Shown: piece after piece, positions 44,991 through 53,868 of the stretch
Numbering within the stretch: position 1 is the first letter of the stretch
Layout: the number at the start of each line of letters is the position of its first letter
Assembly: GCF_000758605.1 (NCBI RefSeq)
Contig: NZ_CP009282.1
Coordinates: forward strand, 4,712,001-4,776,000
From: Paenibacillus sp. FSL R5-0912
Lineage (GTDB): Bacteria > Bacillota > Bacilli > Paenibacillales > Paenibacillaceae
Direction of reading: 5' to 3'
DNA length: 64,000 nt
Notes under the pieces: model-generated
What the model was told of the DNA's origin: nothing
Database searches by the model: none
What the model saw: only the letters and a program-made list of their open reading frames with translations
Translations under genes and position numbers: made by a program

Positions 44991-46634
44991 TTAGTTCACT
45001 GTTATATTATCGAAGCTTACGCTGTTATTGAAGCCGCCCCGCACCCCGATGGTGCCCGAGGTATACAACGCGTCATTCAGGTTAATCTTAGGCACAGCCA
45101 TATCACCAACATATACCTTGATATTGCCGCTGCCCACAACCACCTTCATATGATACCAGCTGTTTACCGCAATGGGTGTAGCCACTGTCTGGAGCGGGGT
45201 CCAGTTGTTGTTGAAGCGTCCCAGCCAGACCTCGCCGGCGGAGTCAATGCCCGCAGCATAGCCTTTCTGTGAATCTGCACCGGTACCCGGACCCGTCAGA
45301 TTGAAGACCAGACTGCCCTGGCCGGCATTATTCAGCCTGATGTCGCCTTCCAGCGTATAGTTCATTTTAGATGGATACGGGGTAAGCACGGATTTGTCCG
45401 CATTGACCGAACTGAGGTTATAGGCTCCGCCGCTCACGGCCCAGGTTCCCCCATAACGAACCCATCCGTTGTCATTCGCCGCAAAATCATTGCTGTATGC
45501 ACCGCTGAGTGTGCCGAACCGGACCTGCACATTATGCCCGCCAACACTCCGCTCGACCGAATCCACAAAAGCAATCTCATTCACCCCGGTCTGGTACATC
45601 GCCGTCCACCACGAATTCCCGAACGCGGGAACATCGTTGTCCACCCATGTTGTCCCGTAATCGTTACTTAGAGACAATACATTGGAGTTGGAGCTGAGCA
45701 GCAATCGGCCGTCGGTTAAGGAGAGCAGATATGGCCCGCCCTGCTGATTGGTCGATACCTGGGTGCCGATACCGCTGGACCACGTCTTGCCATCTGTACT
45801 TTTTTTGGTGAAAATCCGGCAGTTCTGCGTTCCGCACACCTCAAAGGCGACAATATACTGTCCGTTCGTCATCTTGCTCCAGACCGGCATCCCCGGACGT
45901 GCCCCGGCGTTAGACGGGTCCCAGGCCACATAAAGCTCATTCCCCCAGCTGGCTCCGCCGTTGGTAGAGATTTTCTCGGAGATGATCTGGCTGTAGGAAG
46001 GGTTCTCGGTCACATGCTTCTCACTCGCATACATGACAGCTACCGAGCCGTCATTCAGCAGCTGCATATGCGGCTCATATACCCCTTTATCCGGGTTCCC
46101 CAGGGAACCAGCGGTGCCGTTGTTCTCATCAATTGTACTCAGGAAGCTCCAATTCGCGCCTCCATTCACACTCTTATACACTCTGAGCTTATACGACTCC
46201 TGCCAGCGGACCGAGCGCATGGCCAGCAGAATATCGCCATTGGCCAGCTGCACGAACTGCCCGTTGTCGAGGTCACGGCCGTCTTCCCACAGGGTGGACA
46301 TTAGCGACCAGGTGCGGCAGTTGTCTGTGCTGCGGAAGACTTGCAGCCGGGTGCCGCCCCAGGAGACCTTGGTATAGCCGTTGTTATCGTAGATAGCGGC
46401 GACCGCCAGCCAATCCCCGTTCGCCAGCTTGATCATCCGGGCATATTCCGCCCCGAAGGTTCCGGGTCTGAGCCCGCGGGCATCAGTACCCGCATCGGTG
46501 AAGGTGTTAATATCGGTAATCGTGGATGAGGTACCCCACACCACCGGGCCATTCGCGGCAAATGCCGGAATGGCGGTAAGGATCAGAAGCAGACACAGGG
46601 AAGCCGACAGCGAGGTGAATAGTTTTTTTAACAA
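44991..46634 (-). CDS. Secreted BNR-repeat glycosidase with C-terminal carbohydrate-binding-like domain
   Basis: The 547-residue protein has a Sec signal peptide (LLLILTAIPAFA before AANG) and starts at TTG 46634, with GGAGGGG upstream. At least five Asp-box-like repeats (RSTDNCRTW, KSVNGGANW, STNGGASWG, KSTDGKTWS, SNDYGTTW) mark a six-bladed propeller, as in sialidases and GH93 exo-arabinanases. From about residue 385 a jelly-roll-like domain begins (DFAANDNGWVRYGG, LEGDIRLNN), resembling CBM66-type or DUF1080-type modules. I lean to GH93-like because the canonical sialidase Arg motif is not evident at the start, but the activity is unproven. A cre-like site lies 53 bp upstream. Confidence 0.82.
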   Translation of the reverse strand: MLKKLFTSLSASLCLLLILTAIPAFAANGPVVWGTSSTITDINTFTDAGTDARGLRPGTFGAEYARMIKLANGDWLAVAAIYDNNGYTKVSWGGTRLQVFRSTDNCRTWSLMSTLWEDGRDLDNGQFVQLANGDILLAMRSVRWQESYKLRVYKSVNGGANWSFLSTIDENNGTAGSLGNPDKGVYEPHMQLLNDGSVAVMYASEKHVTENPSYSQIISEKISTNGGASWGNELYVAWDPSNAGARPGMPVWSKMTNGQYIVAFEVCGTQNCRIFTKKSTDGKTWSSGIGTQVSTNQQGGPYLLSLTDGRLLLSSNSNVLSLSNDYGTTWVDNDVPAFGNSWWTAMYQTGVNEIAFVDSVERSVGGHNVQVRFGTLSGAYSNDFAANDNGWVRYGGTWAVSGGAYNLSSVNADKSVLTPYPSKMNYTLEGDIRLNNAGQGSLVFNLTGPGTGADSQKGYAAGIDSAGEVWLGRFNNNWTPLQTVATPIAVNSWYHMKVVVGSGNIKVYVGDMAVPKINLNDALYTSGTIGVRGGFNNSVSFDNITVN

Positions 46635-46686
46635 ATAAGCCCCTCCTCTTCATCTTCAATTATGAAACCTGTTGACCGCACCTACA

Positions 46687-46700
46687 TGTAAGTGCTTTCA
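46687..46700. promoter_or_regulatory. cre-like site upstream of the BNR glycosidase
   Basis: TGTAAGTGCTTTCA matches the CcpA consensus TGWNANCGNTNWCA at 13 of 14 positions. A second related sequence, AAAGGGCTTTCT, follows about 20 bp away and also occurs upstream of binding protein 2. Confidence 0.5.
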
Positions 46701-46772
46701 CTGAAGATTCTAAAGGGCTTTCTCTTGTCATTGAACCGATAATTCACCGTTTTTTGGGTACCAATGTTACGA

Positions 46773-48542
46773 TTATTCCTTCAGCTGCAAATTGGCCTTC
46801 CGGATCACTTCCAGCGGAATCTTCGGTGTCCGGTCCGCAGTAAGCAGCCCGTTCACTTCTTGCTGGACATCCGTAATCTGCGTATAGCAGTATCCGCAAA
46901 TATAAGGGGTGTCCTTGATGGCCTGCGTAATCTTGCTGAACCGCTCAATGAAGGCATCGGTGCTGCTTACCTGCTCTCCATACCCCCAGCCTTCGCCGGA
47001 ATCAAAGGCAATGCCCCCGAATTCGCTAACTATCACCGGCTGGCCGCGGTATTCATAGCCCTGAGCCATGGCATATTTCCAGGTGTTGAATGAGGATGCC
47101 CTGCCAAGAATGCTGGTGGAGTCTGCATAACGCTCAAGCAAGACATCTCCGCTCTCTTCATAATCATGCAGGGTGATGATGTCGCTGATGGTATGCTCCC
47201 AGCCGTCATTCACAATGACCGGACGATTCGGATCGATGGATTTGGTCAGGTGATAGATCCCCTCGGTGAATTTCTGCTGCAGCTTGTTCGTGTAGACCTG
47301 CGGAATGCCCCAAGATTCGTTAAAAGGCACCCAGGTGATAATCGAAGGATGATTATACTGCTGCCGGACAATCTCCGTCCATTCGTTCGTGAAGTTCTCC
47401 ACTGCCTCATCGTTGAACTCAAAGGTCGCCGCCATCTCCGACCAGACCAGCAGCCCCTTTACATCGCACCAGTACAGGAACCTGGCATCCTCGATCTTCA
47501 TATGCTTGCGCACACCGTTGTAGCCCATCGCCAGAATCGCGTCGATATCGGCAATCAGCGCTTCTTCGGACGGCGGGGTCAGATGGCTCTCCGGCCAGTA
47601 GCCCTGATCCAGAATGAGGCGCTGATACACCGGTGTATTGTTAAGCAGCACCTTGCCTTGTTCGATTGCAATTTTGCGGAGTCCGAAATAGGAATATACC
47701 CGGTCAATGACCTGATTATCTTTGTAGAGAATAAATTCTACTTCGTACAGGGTCGGCGCAGCAGGTGACCAGGACTGCAGCTTCCACGGTCCATTCGCTT
47801 CGTGAGTCAGCTCCACATCCAGCTGCAGCCAGGTCCTATCTACATGGAGCGAGACCTGCTTAAATGTCTTCTGCCCCGTGCTGATCTTAGTCTCCAGGCG
47901 GAGATTGTCGTCCGCTGCCTGTGTCTGATATTCGAAACGGACAGAGCGGTTATCGAGATCCGGAGTGATTTTGACAGCCTTGAGATAAGAGGGCGACACA
48001 TACTCTACCCACACACTTTGCCAGATCCCCGTTGTCTGCACATAGAAGCACTCGAAATTCTCATCCACCCAGCGCTGCTTGCCCCGCGGCTGAGTACAGC
48101 TCTGGCTGTCTTCCGCTTTGACGACCAGCCGGTTGGCCGCTCCCGCATCCGTATTCACATAATCCGTAATATCCAGCGAAAAGGCCGCATAACCGCCTTG
48201 ATGACCTCCGGCATAGCTGCCGTTAACCCACACCTTGGCGGTATAATCCACCGCCTGGAAGTTGAGCATCACCCGCTTACCGTTCAAGTCCGCAGGTAGC
48301 TGCAGTTCCCGCTCATACCATACATAAGGATGAAAGGTCGTCTCGCCGATTCCGCTGGCCTTCGTCTCATACGTAAAAGGCACCTGAATTTTCAAATCCC
48401 CGTTCAGCTGCTCATTCCACCGCTCCCGTTCACCAACGTTGCCATCGTCAAACCGGAAGCTCCATTCCCCGTTTAAGCTCTGCCATTCCTTACGGACGAA
48501 CTGCGGACGCGGATAATCCTTAATATAATGCTCAGTTGCCAT
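46773..48542 (-). CDS. Glycoside hydrolase family 2 enzyme
   Basis: The protein of about 589 residues has the GH2 three-domain order: sugar-binding jelly roll (NGEWSFRFDDG ... WYERELQLP), an immunoglobulin-like domain, and a TIM barrel with acid/base Glu in VPFNESWGIPQ and nucleophile Glu in VSEFGGIAF. It hydrolyses terminal beta-linked sugars. Beta-galactosidase, beta-glucuronidase and related activities are all possible, and the short length fits the compact GH2 class. No signal peptide, so it would act on imported oligosaccharides. I chose ATG 48542 because the farther start is a TTG lying before the AAGGAG. Confidence 0.9.
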   Translation of the reverse strand: MATEHYIKDYPRPQFVRKEWQSLNGEWSFRFDDGNVGERERWNEQLNGDLKIQVPFTYETKASGIGETTFHPYVWYERELQLPADLNGKRVMLNFQAVDYTAKVWVNGSYAGGHQGGYAAFSLDITDYVNTDAGAANRLVVKAEDSQSCTQPRGKQRWVDENFECFYVQTTGIWQSVWVEYVSPSYLKAVKITPDLDNRSVRFEYQTQAADDNLRLETKISTGQKTFKQVSLHVDRTWLQLDVELTHEANGPWKLQSWSPAAPTLYEVEFILYKDNQVIDRVYSYFGLRKIAIEQGKVLLNNTPVYQRLILDQGYWPESHLTPPSEEALIADIDAILAMGYNGVRKHMKIEDARFLYWCDVKGLLVWSEMAATFEFNDEAVENFTNEWTEIVRQQYNHPSIITWVPFNESWGIPQVYTNKLQQKFTEGIYHLTKSIDPNRPVIVNDGWEHTISDIITLHDYEESGDVLLERYADSTSILGRASSFNTWKYAMAQGYEYRGQPVIVSEFGGIAFDSGEGWGYGEQVSSTDAFIERFSKITQAIKDTPYICGYCYTQITDVQQEVNGLLTADRTPKIPLEVIRKANLQLKE

Positions 48543-48644
48543 TGTATTGCACACGCTCCTTAAGAACAATATTTTTGTTTAATTACAATAAATATGTATT
48601 AATTATTGCAGAATCTGCTGAAATGTCAATCACCGATTGTACAG

Positions 48645-48676
48645 CAAAAAGAACCTGCGCCTAAGGCATCAGGTTC
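48645..48676 (-). terminator. Rho-independent terminator of the ArsR-like regulator gene
   Basis: On the minus strand GAACCTG pairs with CAGGTTC around a 12-base loop, followed by five T. It lies just after the regulator stop codon at 48689. Confidence 0.75.
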
Positions 48677-48688
48677 TTCGCTGGTCCG

Positions 48689-49633
48689 TCACTTGACGGT
48701 ATAAAAGATCTTCATCACCAGATCCTGCTCATAATCGCCGAACTTCCGCCCGAACAGATTCATTCCGCCCTTGAAGACCGCATTCTCCTTCACACCCAGC
48801 CGCAGATCCACATGGTTCTGCTCTGTAAGCTTCAGCTGGCTCAGATTGACGGCGGATAACTCTTGGTGGTCGATCGTGCTGCGGGTATTGTCTACGCTCC
48901 AGGTCTTGAGCGAGCCGAACTGGGTACCCGTATCAATCCACCAGGAAGGATTCAGCTTCCCTCGTCTGCCGCCGAAGTCGCCGGGCGAGGTCCAGGTGCC
49001 AACCTCCACATTGTTGATCCACAAGGTAATATCCGAAGGCCAGTCATTCTCATAATTTGGCGCCTCGGAGCAGATCTCCATCGAGAACTGGATCAGGCCG
49101 ACCGCTGCCCCCTGCGGAATCTCCAGCGGATAGCGGTATTCGAGATACCCCTTACGCAGCCAGAGCAGCTGGGCATGAACACGGTCCGGATGGAAAAAGC
49201 CCGCCGGTGAGTCCTCCACAATAATCGGCCCTGCCTCACTGACCATGCCGCAGGTAGGCGCCACTTCACAGGCTGTGAAATTGCCAATCGGCATCTCGAT
49301 TTCGTAGCAATAGTCTCCTTGGTCCGCCTGTGCGCGGCGATCAGGGACATTAATGATGATCTTGATATCATCATAGATGCGGCTGCAGACCTTCATGGAG
49401 CCGCGCGAAGCCGGCAGCAGCTCAGTCTCAATCAGCCCCGCCTGCTCCAGCACCTTCACATTCGAGGCCGCAGTAGACACCGGTATCTCCAGCGCCTCGG
49501 CTAATTCCATTACATTCATTCTCCGGCTGTTGAGCAGCTCCAGCATTCTTAGTCTAAGCTCCGTAGACAGCGCATGCGTCACTCTAACCAGTTCATCAGG
49601 ATGTTCCATGGATAATTCCAGAATATCGATCAC
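48689..49633 (-). CDS. ArsR-like winged-helix regulator with large C-terminal domain
   Basis: The 314-residue protein has an N-terminal ArsR/MarR-type winged helix (STELRLRMLELL, MNVMELAEALEIPVSTAASN) and a beta-rich C-terminal domain of about 220 residues that I do not recognise, probably a ligand domain. Conserved-looking Cys residues occur in FTACEVAPTCGM. It lies on the same strand upstream of the GH2 gene but ends in its own terminator. Control of the GH2 and BNR genes in response to a sugar is inferred from position. Confidence 0.82.
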   Translation of the reverse strand: MIDILELSMEHPDELVRVTHALSTELRLRMLELLNSRRMNVMELAEALEIPVSTAASNVKVLEQAGLIETELLPASRGSMKVCSRIYDDIKIIINVPDRRAQADQGDYCYEIEMPIGNFTACEVAPTCGMVSEAGPIIVEDSPAGFFHPDRVHAQLLWLRKGYLEYRYPLEIPQGAAVGLIQFSMEICSEAPNYENDWPSDITLWINNVEVGTWTSPGDFGGRRGKLNPSWWIDTGTQFGSLKTWSVDNTRSTIDHQELSAVNLSQLKLTEQNHVDLRLGVKENAVFKGGMNLFGRKFGDYEQDLVMKIFYTVK

Positions 49634-49722
49634 CGCTTTGCTGTCATATTAACTTCAACATTCCCCTCAATAAATCAGCCCAAAGCGAAAATTGTTGTAT
49701 AAAAAGCGTCAACTTAACAAAC

Positions 49723-50463
49723 TCACTCCGCTGCGGACGCTTCCGGCAGCAAAACCACCGGATCACCCAACCGGATCTCCCCGGTCCGGATTACAGAAGC
49801 ATATACGCCAAAGTTCAGATTAAGCTCCTTATTCACTTGTTTGAGCAGCGAGCTGTCCCGCTCCAGCGTATCAGGGTCCGTCGTAATCATAACACAGCGT
49901 TCACAATAGCTGTCCACCTGCAGCTCCGCACCGCCTATCGATAACCGCCGGCCGAGCCACGCCTCTTCCCCGGGCGAATCCTCACTTACTTCCACGACAA
50001 AGTTACCCCGGAAACGGCGCTGATCAACCGGCTTGCCCCATAACGCCTCCAGCTTCTTCAGGCTCTTATCGGTCACGAGCAGGATACTGGCCCCGTCCAC
50101 AGATAACAGCTGCGGGTGTTTAGCCTCCGGGTGAGGGGCTTTGAACTCAGACATCGTAATTGGCGTGGAGGTCAGGCTCTGGATTTCATTCAGCAGATCC
50201 GTATCCCAGCCGAAGACTCTGCCGTCAGCCGCCGTCACCCGGATATCCCCGTGGATAAATTGCGCTTGATAACTAAGCATATTGGGGAGCTTTCTGGCTG
50301 TAACATACTGCCACCAATCCTTCTTCGTCATATCATAAAAAGCACAATACCGGTCCCCCTGCACCCCGTAAGATTCTATCTGACACGCTTCCAGCTCTTC
50401 GCCCGCAAAGGATTTGACCGGATAGCGGTTAATCGCCGTAATTTCACCAACTGTAATGGACAC
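49723..50463 (-). CDS. MOSC domain protein (YcbX/mARC-like)
   Basis: The 246-residue protein has the N-terminal MOSC beta-barrel (ITAINRYPVKSFAGEELE) and the C-terminal MOSC domain with the molybdenum-cofactor Cys in YCERCVMITTDPDT. Such proteins bind a sulfurated molybdenum cofactor and reduce N-hydroxylated compounds or transfer sulfur. No ferredoxin domain is attached, unlike E. coli YcbX. It appears monocistronic. The partner reductase is not in the window. Confidence 0.88.
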   Translation of the reverse strand: MSITVGEITAINRYPVKSFAGEELEACQIESYGVQGDRYCAFYDMTKKDWWQYVTARKLPNMLSYQAQFIHGDIRVTAADGRVFGWDTDLLNEIQSLTSTPITMSEFKAPHPEAKHPQLLSVDGASILLVTDKSLKKLEALWGKPVDQRRFRGNFVVEVSEDSPGEEAWLGRRLSIGGAELQVDSYCERCVMITTDPDTLERDSSLLKQVNKELNLNFGVYASVIRTGEIRLGDPVVLLPEASAAE

Positions 50464-50630
50464 TATGTCTGCACCTCATCTGTCTATAATTTGAAGCTCT
50501 GACTATTCTCCGATTCGACAAACACCGGCACATTTCCTGTCATCATGAATAAGTTTATCACATCCGGTGTACCATCAAGAATTAGAACTCGTGTTTGAAT
50601 AATAAAGTCTATATCGTATAATTTTAATTT

Positions 50631-51017
50631 TTACTGAATAGTGGTTTTTGTTAGGCCGCTTTCTCTATCCCAAAATACATAAAATATATAAGCATGCTGA
50701 AGGTTTTGTTGATCATACTTTTTTTCTAGCTGTCCAACAAATATCATGGGTCTATCATTATTGAATTGCCAATCTGGATTTTGAACCCATACCGGCTTTT
50801 CATCTAATATCTCAAAATCTTTTGCAACAATAGTTCTCAACAAATCTTTAAGTGCATCCTCCTTAGTACCTTGATAATTTTCCAGGAGTTTTATAAAGTA
50901 TTTTTCACTTTCAATACAAGAAAGAGGATCAAAAGAATACTCTTTTCCTAACTGTAATAAGATTTCCATTTTATCCAAAGGTATCTCCGATGTAAAATCA
51001 TCTACATATTCACTCAT
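50631..51017 (-). CDS. Candidate immunity protein for the orphan toxin tip
   Basis: The 128-residue acidic, AT-rich gene lies 31 bp after the orphan toxin tip on the same strand. The product begins MSEYVDDFTSEIPLDK and has no signal peptide or recognised motif. Immunity genes directly follow toxin tips in polymorphic toxin loci, are small, soluble and AT-rich, and this one fits that pattern. The family is not identified. It may be the intact half of a displaced toxin-immunity cassette. Confidence 0.6.
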   Translation of the reverse strand: MSEYVDDFTSEIPLDKMEILLQLGKEYSFDPLSCIESEKYFIKLLENYQGTKEDALKDLLRTIVAKDFEILDEKPVWVQNPDWQFNNDRPMIFVGQLEKKYDQQNLQHAYIFYVFWDRESGLTKTTIQ

Positions 51018-51048
51018 TTATGTCGCCTCCAGCTTTATCAATAAAATA

Positions 51049-51471
51049 TTATTTAAACCTAATAAAATCATAATTAATTTTTCTTCCTGGCGGTAAAAGT
51101 TTTTCATGATCCCATGGCCATACTTCTCGAAGATTTATCGGCTCATCAAACCCGGGAATCCCACGATTTCCATTGGCATGATGAAGTTCTTTGCTGACAA
51201 GCTTCTCATAGATTTCTCCTGTTCCCCTATCCAATTCTATAACTTTATCAGTATGCGCTTGTTCTCTAGCGGCTTGTTGAGCTAAATCACCTTCTAATGC
51301 TCTGCCTTCGTCTATATATTTTTGTCTATTTTTCAAATAATCGTAAACCGCAAGTTTGTTCATGCCCTGTTCCTGAGCTTTCAGTTGCCTTGTAAATTCA
51401 GCAGAATCATGCTTTACATTCTGGTTAAACTTAACTTCAGTTTCAGGAAGCCTTAGAACATCACCCGTCCC
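51049..51471 (-). pseudogene. Orphan polymorphic-toxin C-terminal tip (Ntox15-like start)
   Basis: The frame is open from 51471 to the stop at 51049 (140 residues) but begins just after an in-frame TAG and has no start at its head; an internal ATG at 51363 exists. It begins GTGDVLRLPETEVKFNQN and continues DSAEFTRQLKAQEQGMNKL, which recalls the N-terminal half of polymorphic toxin type 15 (Ntox15). The final part has LHHANGNRGIPGFDEPIN and differs from the Ntox15 end I remember. The first Gly-Thr-Gly and 11 bp of DNA match the tip junction of the full-length toxin at 54500-54510, in the same reading frame. It therefore looks like a displaced alternative tip. Confidence 0.7.
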
Positions 51472-51534
51472 CTAAGTTGTAATCTTAAACTGGGGAATAA
51501 AGAAGGTGGCAACTGGTCCTTCCAATTACCACCA

Positions 51535-52518
51535 TTATATCAGCTTGCCTGACGCTCTAATAGAGTTGCCGCCCGAACTAAAGCGGACAGGAGCGATTCC
51601 GGCAAAACGGGCTAGCTTATCAGCACTAGAGAAGCGGCGAATATCTCCGATTTCAGCAATCAGTTCCGCCGCTGTAACGGTGCTAATACCGTCCATCGAA
51701 TCCAGTTTGTAATCTGTCTCAGACAGTACCTGACGTAGCTGTGCTTCTGTCTCTTTAATCAGTTCTCTGCTCCCCTTCATGTCCTGTACCATATTTACAA
51801 CAAGAAAGTCTCTTGATGCTTGGTAGTTTCGCTTTGTTTCTCCGTCTTTCTTCACCAGTTCCAAGATTTCCTCTGCTTTACGGGTAGAACAGGTGTTATG
51901 GCTTGCTTTGCGGAGGTATGCCGCTAGTTCCTCCGCCCCCACCGATTCCAAGTGATACGGAGCAGGGTACTTTTCCCAAAAGGCAAGAGCGGCTTTCCCG
52001 TCAATATCACAGAAGAATTTCTTGTAAGATGGATAGTGATAGCTTAACTGCTGATGAAGTTGGTTCTTGACCGTAGCGGCATGTTTGACAATAGCGTTCC
52101 GCCTTGCCCCCAGTTGCCCGATTGTCCAATACATATCCTGCGGATTCGCATCAGGCAGTTCATCAAGCCTGGAAAGCGACACTTTGGCGATGCAGTACGC
52201 ATCCCAACTATCGCTCTTTTGGGTCGTAGCGTAGCTTTTACGTTCATTGTAGGATAGAGCGGAGTTAACTTCCTTGACGATTTGTTTCTTCTCAACAAGG
52301 TGAACGGCTAACGCTCTGCCATTGCCGCCCGTATCCTCTAATCCATAGACAGGGGTCATTCCTTTTGGCGTATGCTTCTTGACGAACTTCATCAACTCGT
52401 CAAAGGCAGATGGCTTATTCTCGATTTGGATTTCGCCAAGCCGTTCATTCCAACAGTCGATGATAACTGCTGTATGGTGGGCTTTATGCAGGTCTAAACC
52501 AACGAAAACATGACGCAT
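51535..52518 (-). pseudogene. 3'-truncated IS110-family transposase
   Basis: The 327-residue product begins VFVGLDLHKAHHTAVIID with the DEDD domain and includes TQKSDSWDAYCIAK. The Transposase_20 domain starts at DSMDGISTVTAAELIAEIGD and reaches RFAGIAPVRFSSGGN. It stops at GKLI, where family members usually continue for several tens of residues, and the DNA after the stop has no continuing frame. It is unlike the other IS110 element in the window in sequence and layout, so they are separate arrivals. Activity is doubtful. Confidence 0.7.
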
Positions 52519-52650
52519 TTTTTAGTGCATAAAAGAAATCACCCCTGTGTACGGATTGTTAGTTGTCGTGATGGGTAAAGAATGGGGGCAACCTCAGTTC
52601 AAGCGTTAACCTTTCGGTTCGCAACGGGATGCAAGCCTCACCACTCAATA
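52519..52650 (-). ncRNA. Candidate IS110 bridge RNA region
   Basis: The non-coding stretch just upstream of the transposase contains the hairpin AACC-GAAA-GGTT within an extended GCG/CGC stem on the minus strand, plus further short inverted repeats. IS110-subgroup elements encode their bridge RNA in this 5' end. The element may be inactive, and no expression evidence exists. Confidence 0.35.
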
Positions 52651-52654
52651 CTTG

Positions 52655-53181
52655 TCACAGTATGGCTTCATGCAAGCCATCAGCTTCTATATTTCCATAG
52701 CGGTATGTGCCGTTATAAAAATCACGTTTGTCCAAGATTCTTTTGATTTGCACTTTCGTAAACAGTCTGCCTTGTTGCGTAGTAAAGCCTTCTTCATTCA
52801 TCGCTTCTGCAATTTGGGTCAATGACCATGCCGGATGTTCTTCCTTTAGCTGAAATACTCTGCGGACGGTTATTGCTTGCTTCTCGTCCACTTGGATGTA
52901 CTTCTGACCTTTCTTTGCCTTGTAGCCGAAGGTGGCTCTCCCTCCGGCATAGCCCCCCTGCTCCGTCTTCTTATACCGCCCCCTGCCTAGCTTGAGGGCG
53001 ATTTCGAGCCGTTGATACTGGTCAAGCAGTTCCATTAATCCGTTAATTAAGAAGTCGTTCGGGTCTTTCTTGTAAATACTATAGGTTGGCTGTTCAATGC
53101 TCCGAACGTCCACCCCATGCTTCTTAAACTCACGATGTACCAACACTTTCACAATGTCAGACCGCCACAAACGGCTTGTGT
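52655..53181 (-). pseudogene. Serine recombinase fragment (catalytic Ser region missing)
   Basis: The frame reads SRLWRSDIVKVLVHREFKKH, then LMELLDQYQRLEIALKLGRG and a Recombinase domain with GGRATFGYKAKKGQKYIQVD and GFTTQQGRLFTKVQI. This is the second half of a resolvase catalytic domain plus the DNA-binding region of a large serine recombinase. The first ~60 residues, including the catalytic Ser, are absent, and a different protein fragment is fused in frame instead. It ends abruptly where the IS110 element begins, so both ends are broken. Confidence 0.7.
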
Positions 53182-53418
53182 TGGTTTTCGGAGCAAAGAC
53201 TAACTTGTAGGAGATATGCAGGAAGTGTTCTCCCGTATTGATTCTGATACGGTATTAAATCCTCTTTTCCCCACCGTCATCCTGACCCCGTAATAGTGAC
53301 AGATGCGTTTATGGAACTCATTGAAGAAGTCCCAATATACGACTGTAAAGTCAATGACAATACGGTCGATGGATAAAGCGCCCCCTTTCATGTGCCGCCC
53401 CCTCCCGAATTTTTTCAT
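53182..53418 (-). pseudogene. Frameshifted fragment, possibly of a replication protein
   Basis: One frame runs from ATG 53418 (MKKFGRGRHMKGGALSIDRI, then DFFNEFHKRICHYYGVRM) to about 53255. A neighbouring frame continues it as YRIRINTGEHFLHISYKLVF up to about 53182, where the sequence becomes the recombinase fragment. The pieces read as one protein with a frameshift near 53254. The style recalls replication initiators of small mobile replicons, but this is from memory of the family and uncertain. Confidence 0.4.
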
Positions 53419-53511
53419 GAATTTCGGGCTTAATTAGAGGGCAGGTGGCTAGCCTTTAACACATGACCTTCCCGTTGTTAAATGTTCAGTTAAGTCCTGA
53501 CAATATAGTTG

Positions 53512-53586
53512 TCGGGGTATCCTATGAATTAGTTGCGATGCTCTCGACACTATATCCATCGGGGTATCTATTCGCAAAGTTGCGAT
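53512..53586. repeat. Two imperfect direct repeats with 47-bp period
   Basis: TCGGGGTATC occurs at 53512 and 53559, and GTTGCGAT at 53532 and 53579, both pairs offset by exactly 47 bp, so about 28 bp repeats imperfectly. They lie upstream of the Rep-like fragment. An iteron-like origin or recombination site is possible. The rest of 53419-53868 holds a small GTAACG/CGTTAC inverted repeat (53671-53688), a terminator, and no credible gene. Confidence 0.5.
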
Positions 53587-53821
53587 TGATTTGAAAAAAC
53601 CGCAAGAAAACGAAGATAACAAAAAACAGGTCAATCATGGTGGTATCTGACCATAAACAACCTAATAGATGTAACGGAATAGCGTTACTTAGGGTATGAA
53701 ATTCAAGCCTTTGCGTGCGTACAACCGGAATGACAAAATCTTTACACGGGTATCACATGGGTTATATGTGTTATTCATTTAATGGTAGGTTCATTCGTCA
53801 CCCACCCCCTTCAAAAGAAGA

Positions 53822-53852
53822 AACCTTGAAAGGCATGAAGCCAATCAAGGTT
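53822..53852 (-). terminator. Probable terminator after the toxin-immunity pair
   Basis: On the minus strand AACCTTGA pairs with TCAAGGTT, with an inner GGC/GCC stem, followed by a T-rich tract (TTCTTCTTTT). It lies 17 bp after the immunity gene stop. Confidence 0.6.
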
Positions 53853-53868
53853 CTGTATGTTAAAATCG

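Larger units (their letters stand above)
51480..52650 (-). mobile_element. Truncated IS110-family element (ends approximate)
   Basis: A transposase lacking its C-terminus is preceded by about 135 bp of structured non-coding DNA. It is inserted directly after a recombinase gene fragment and next to the orphan toxin tip. The long 5' non-coding end fits the IS110 subgroup. The right end seems lost or very short. Confidence 0.6.

Noticed and set aside
43714..52518. The two IS110-family elements as copies of one another
   Set aside because: Their proteins differ strongly, one has a long 3' and the other a long 5' non-coding end, and one is truncated.
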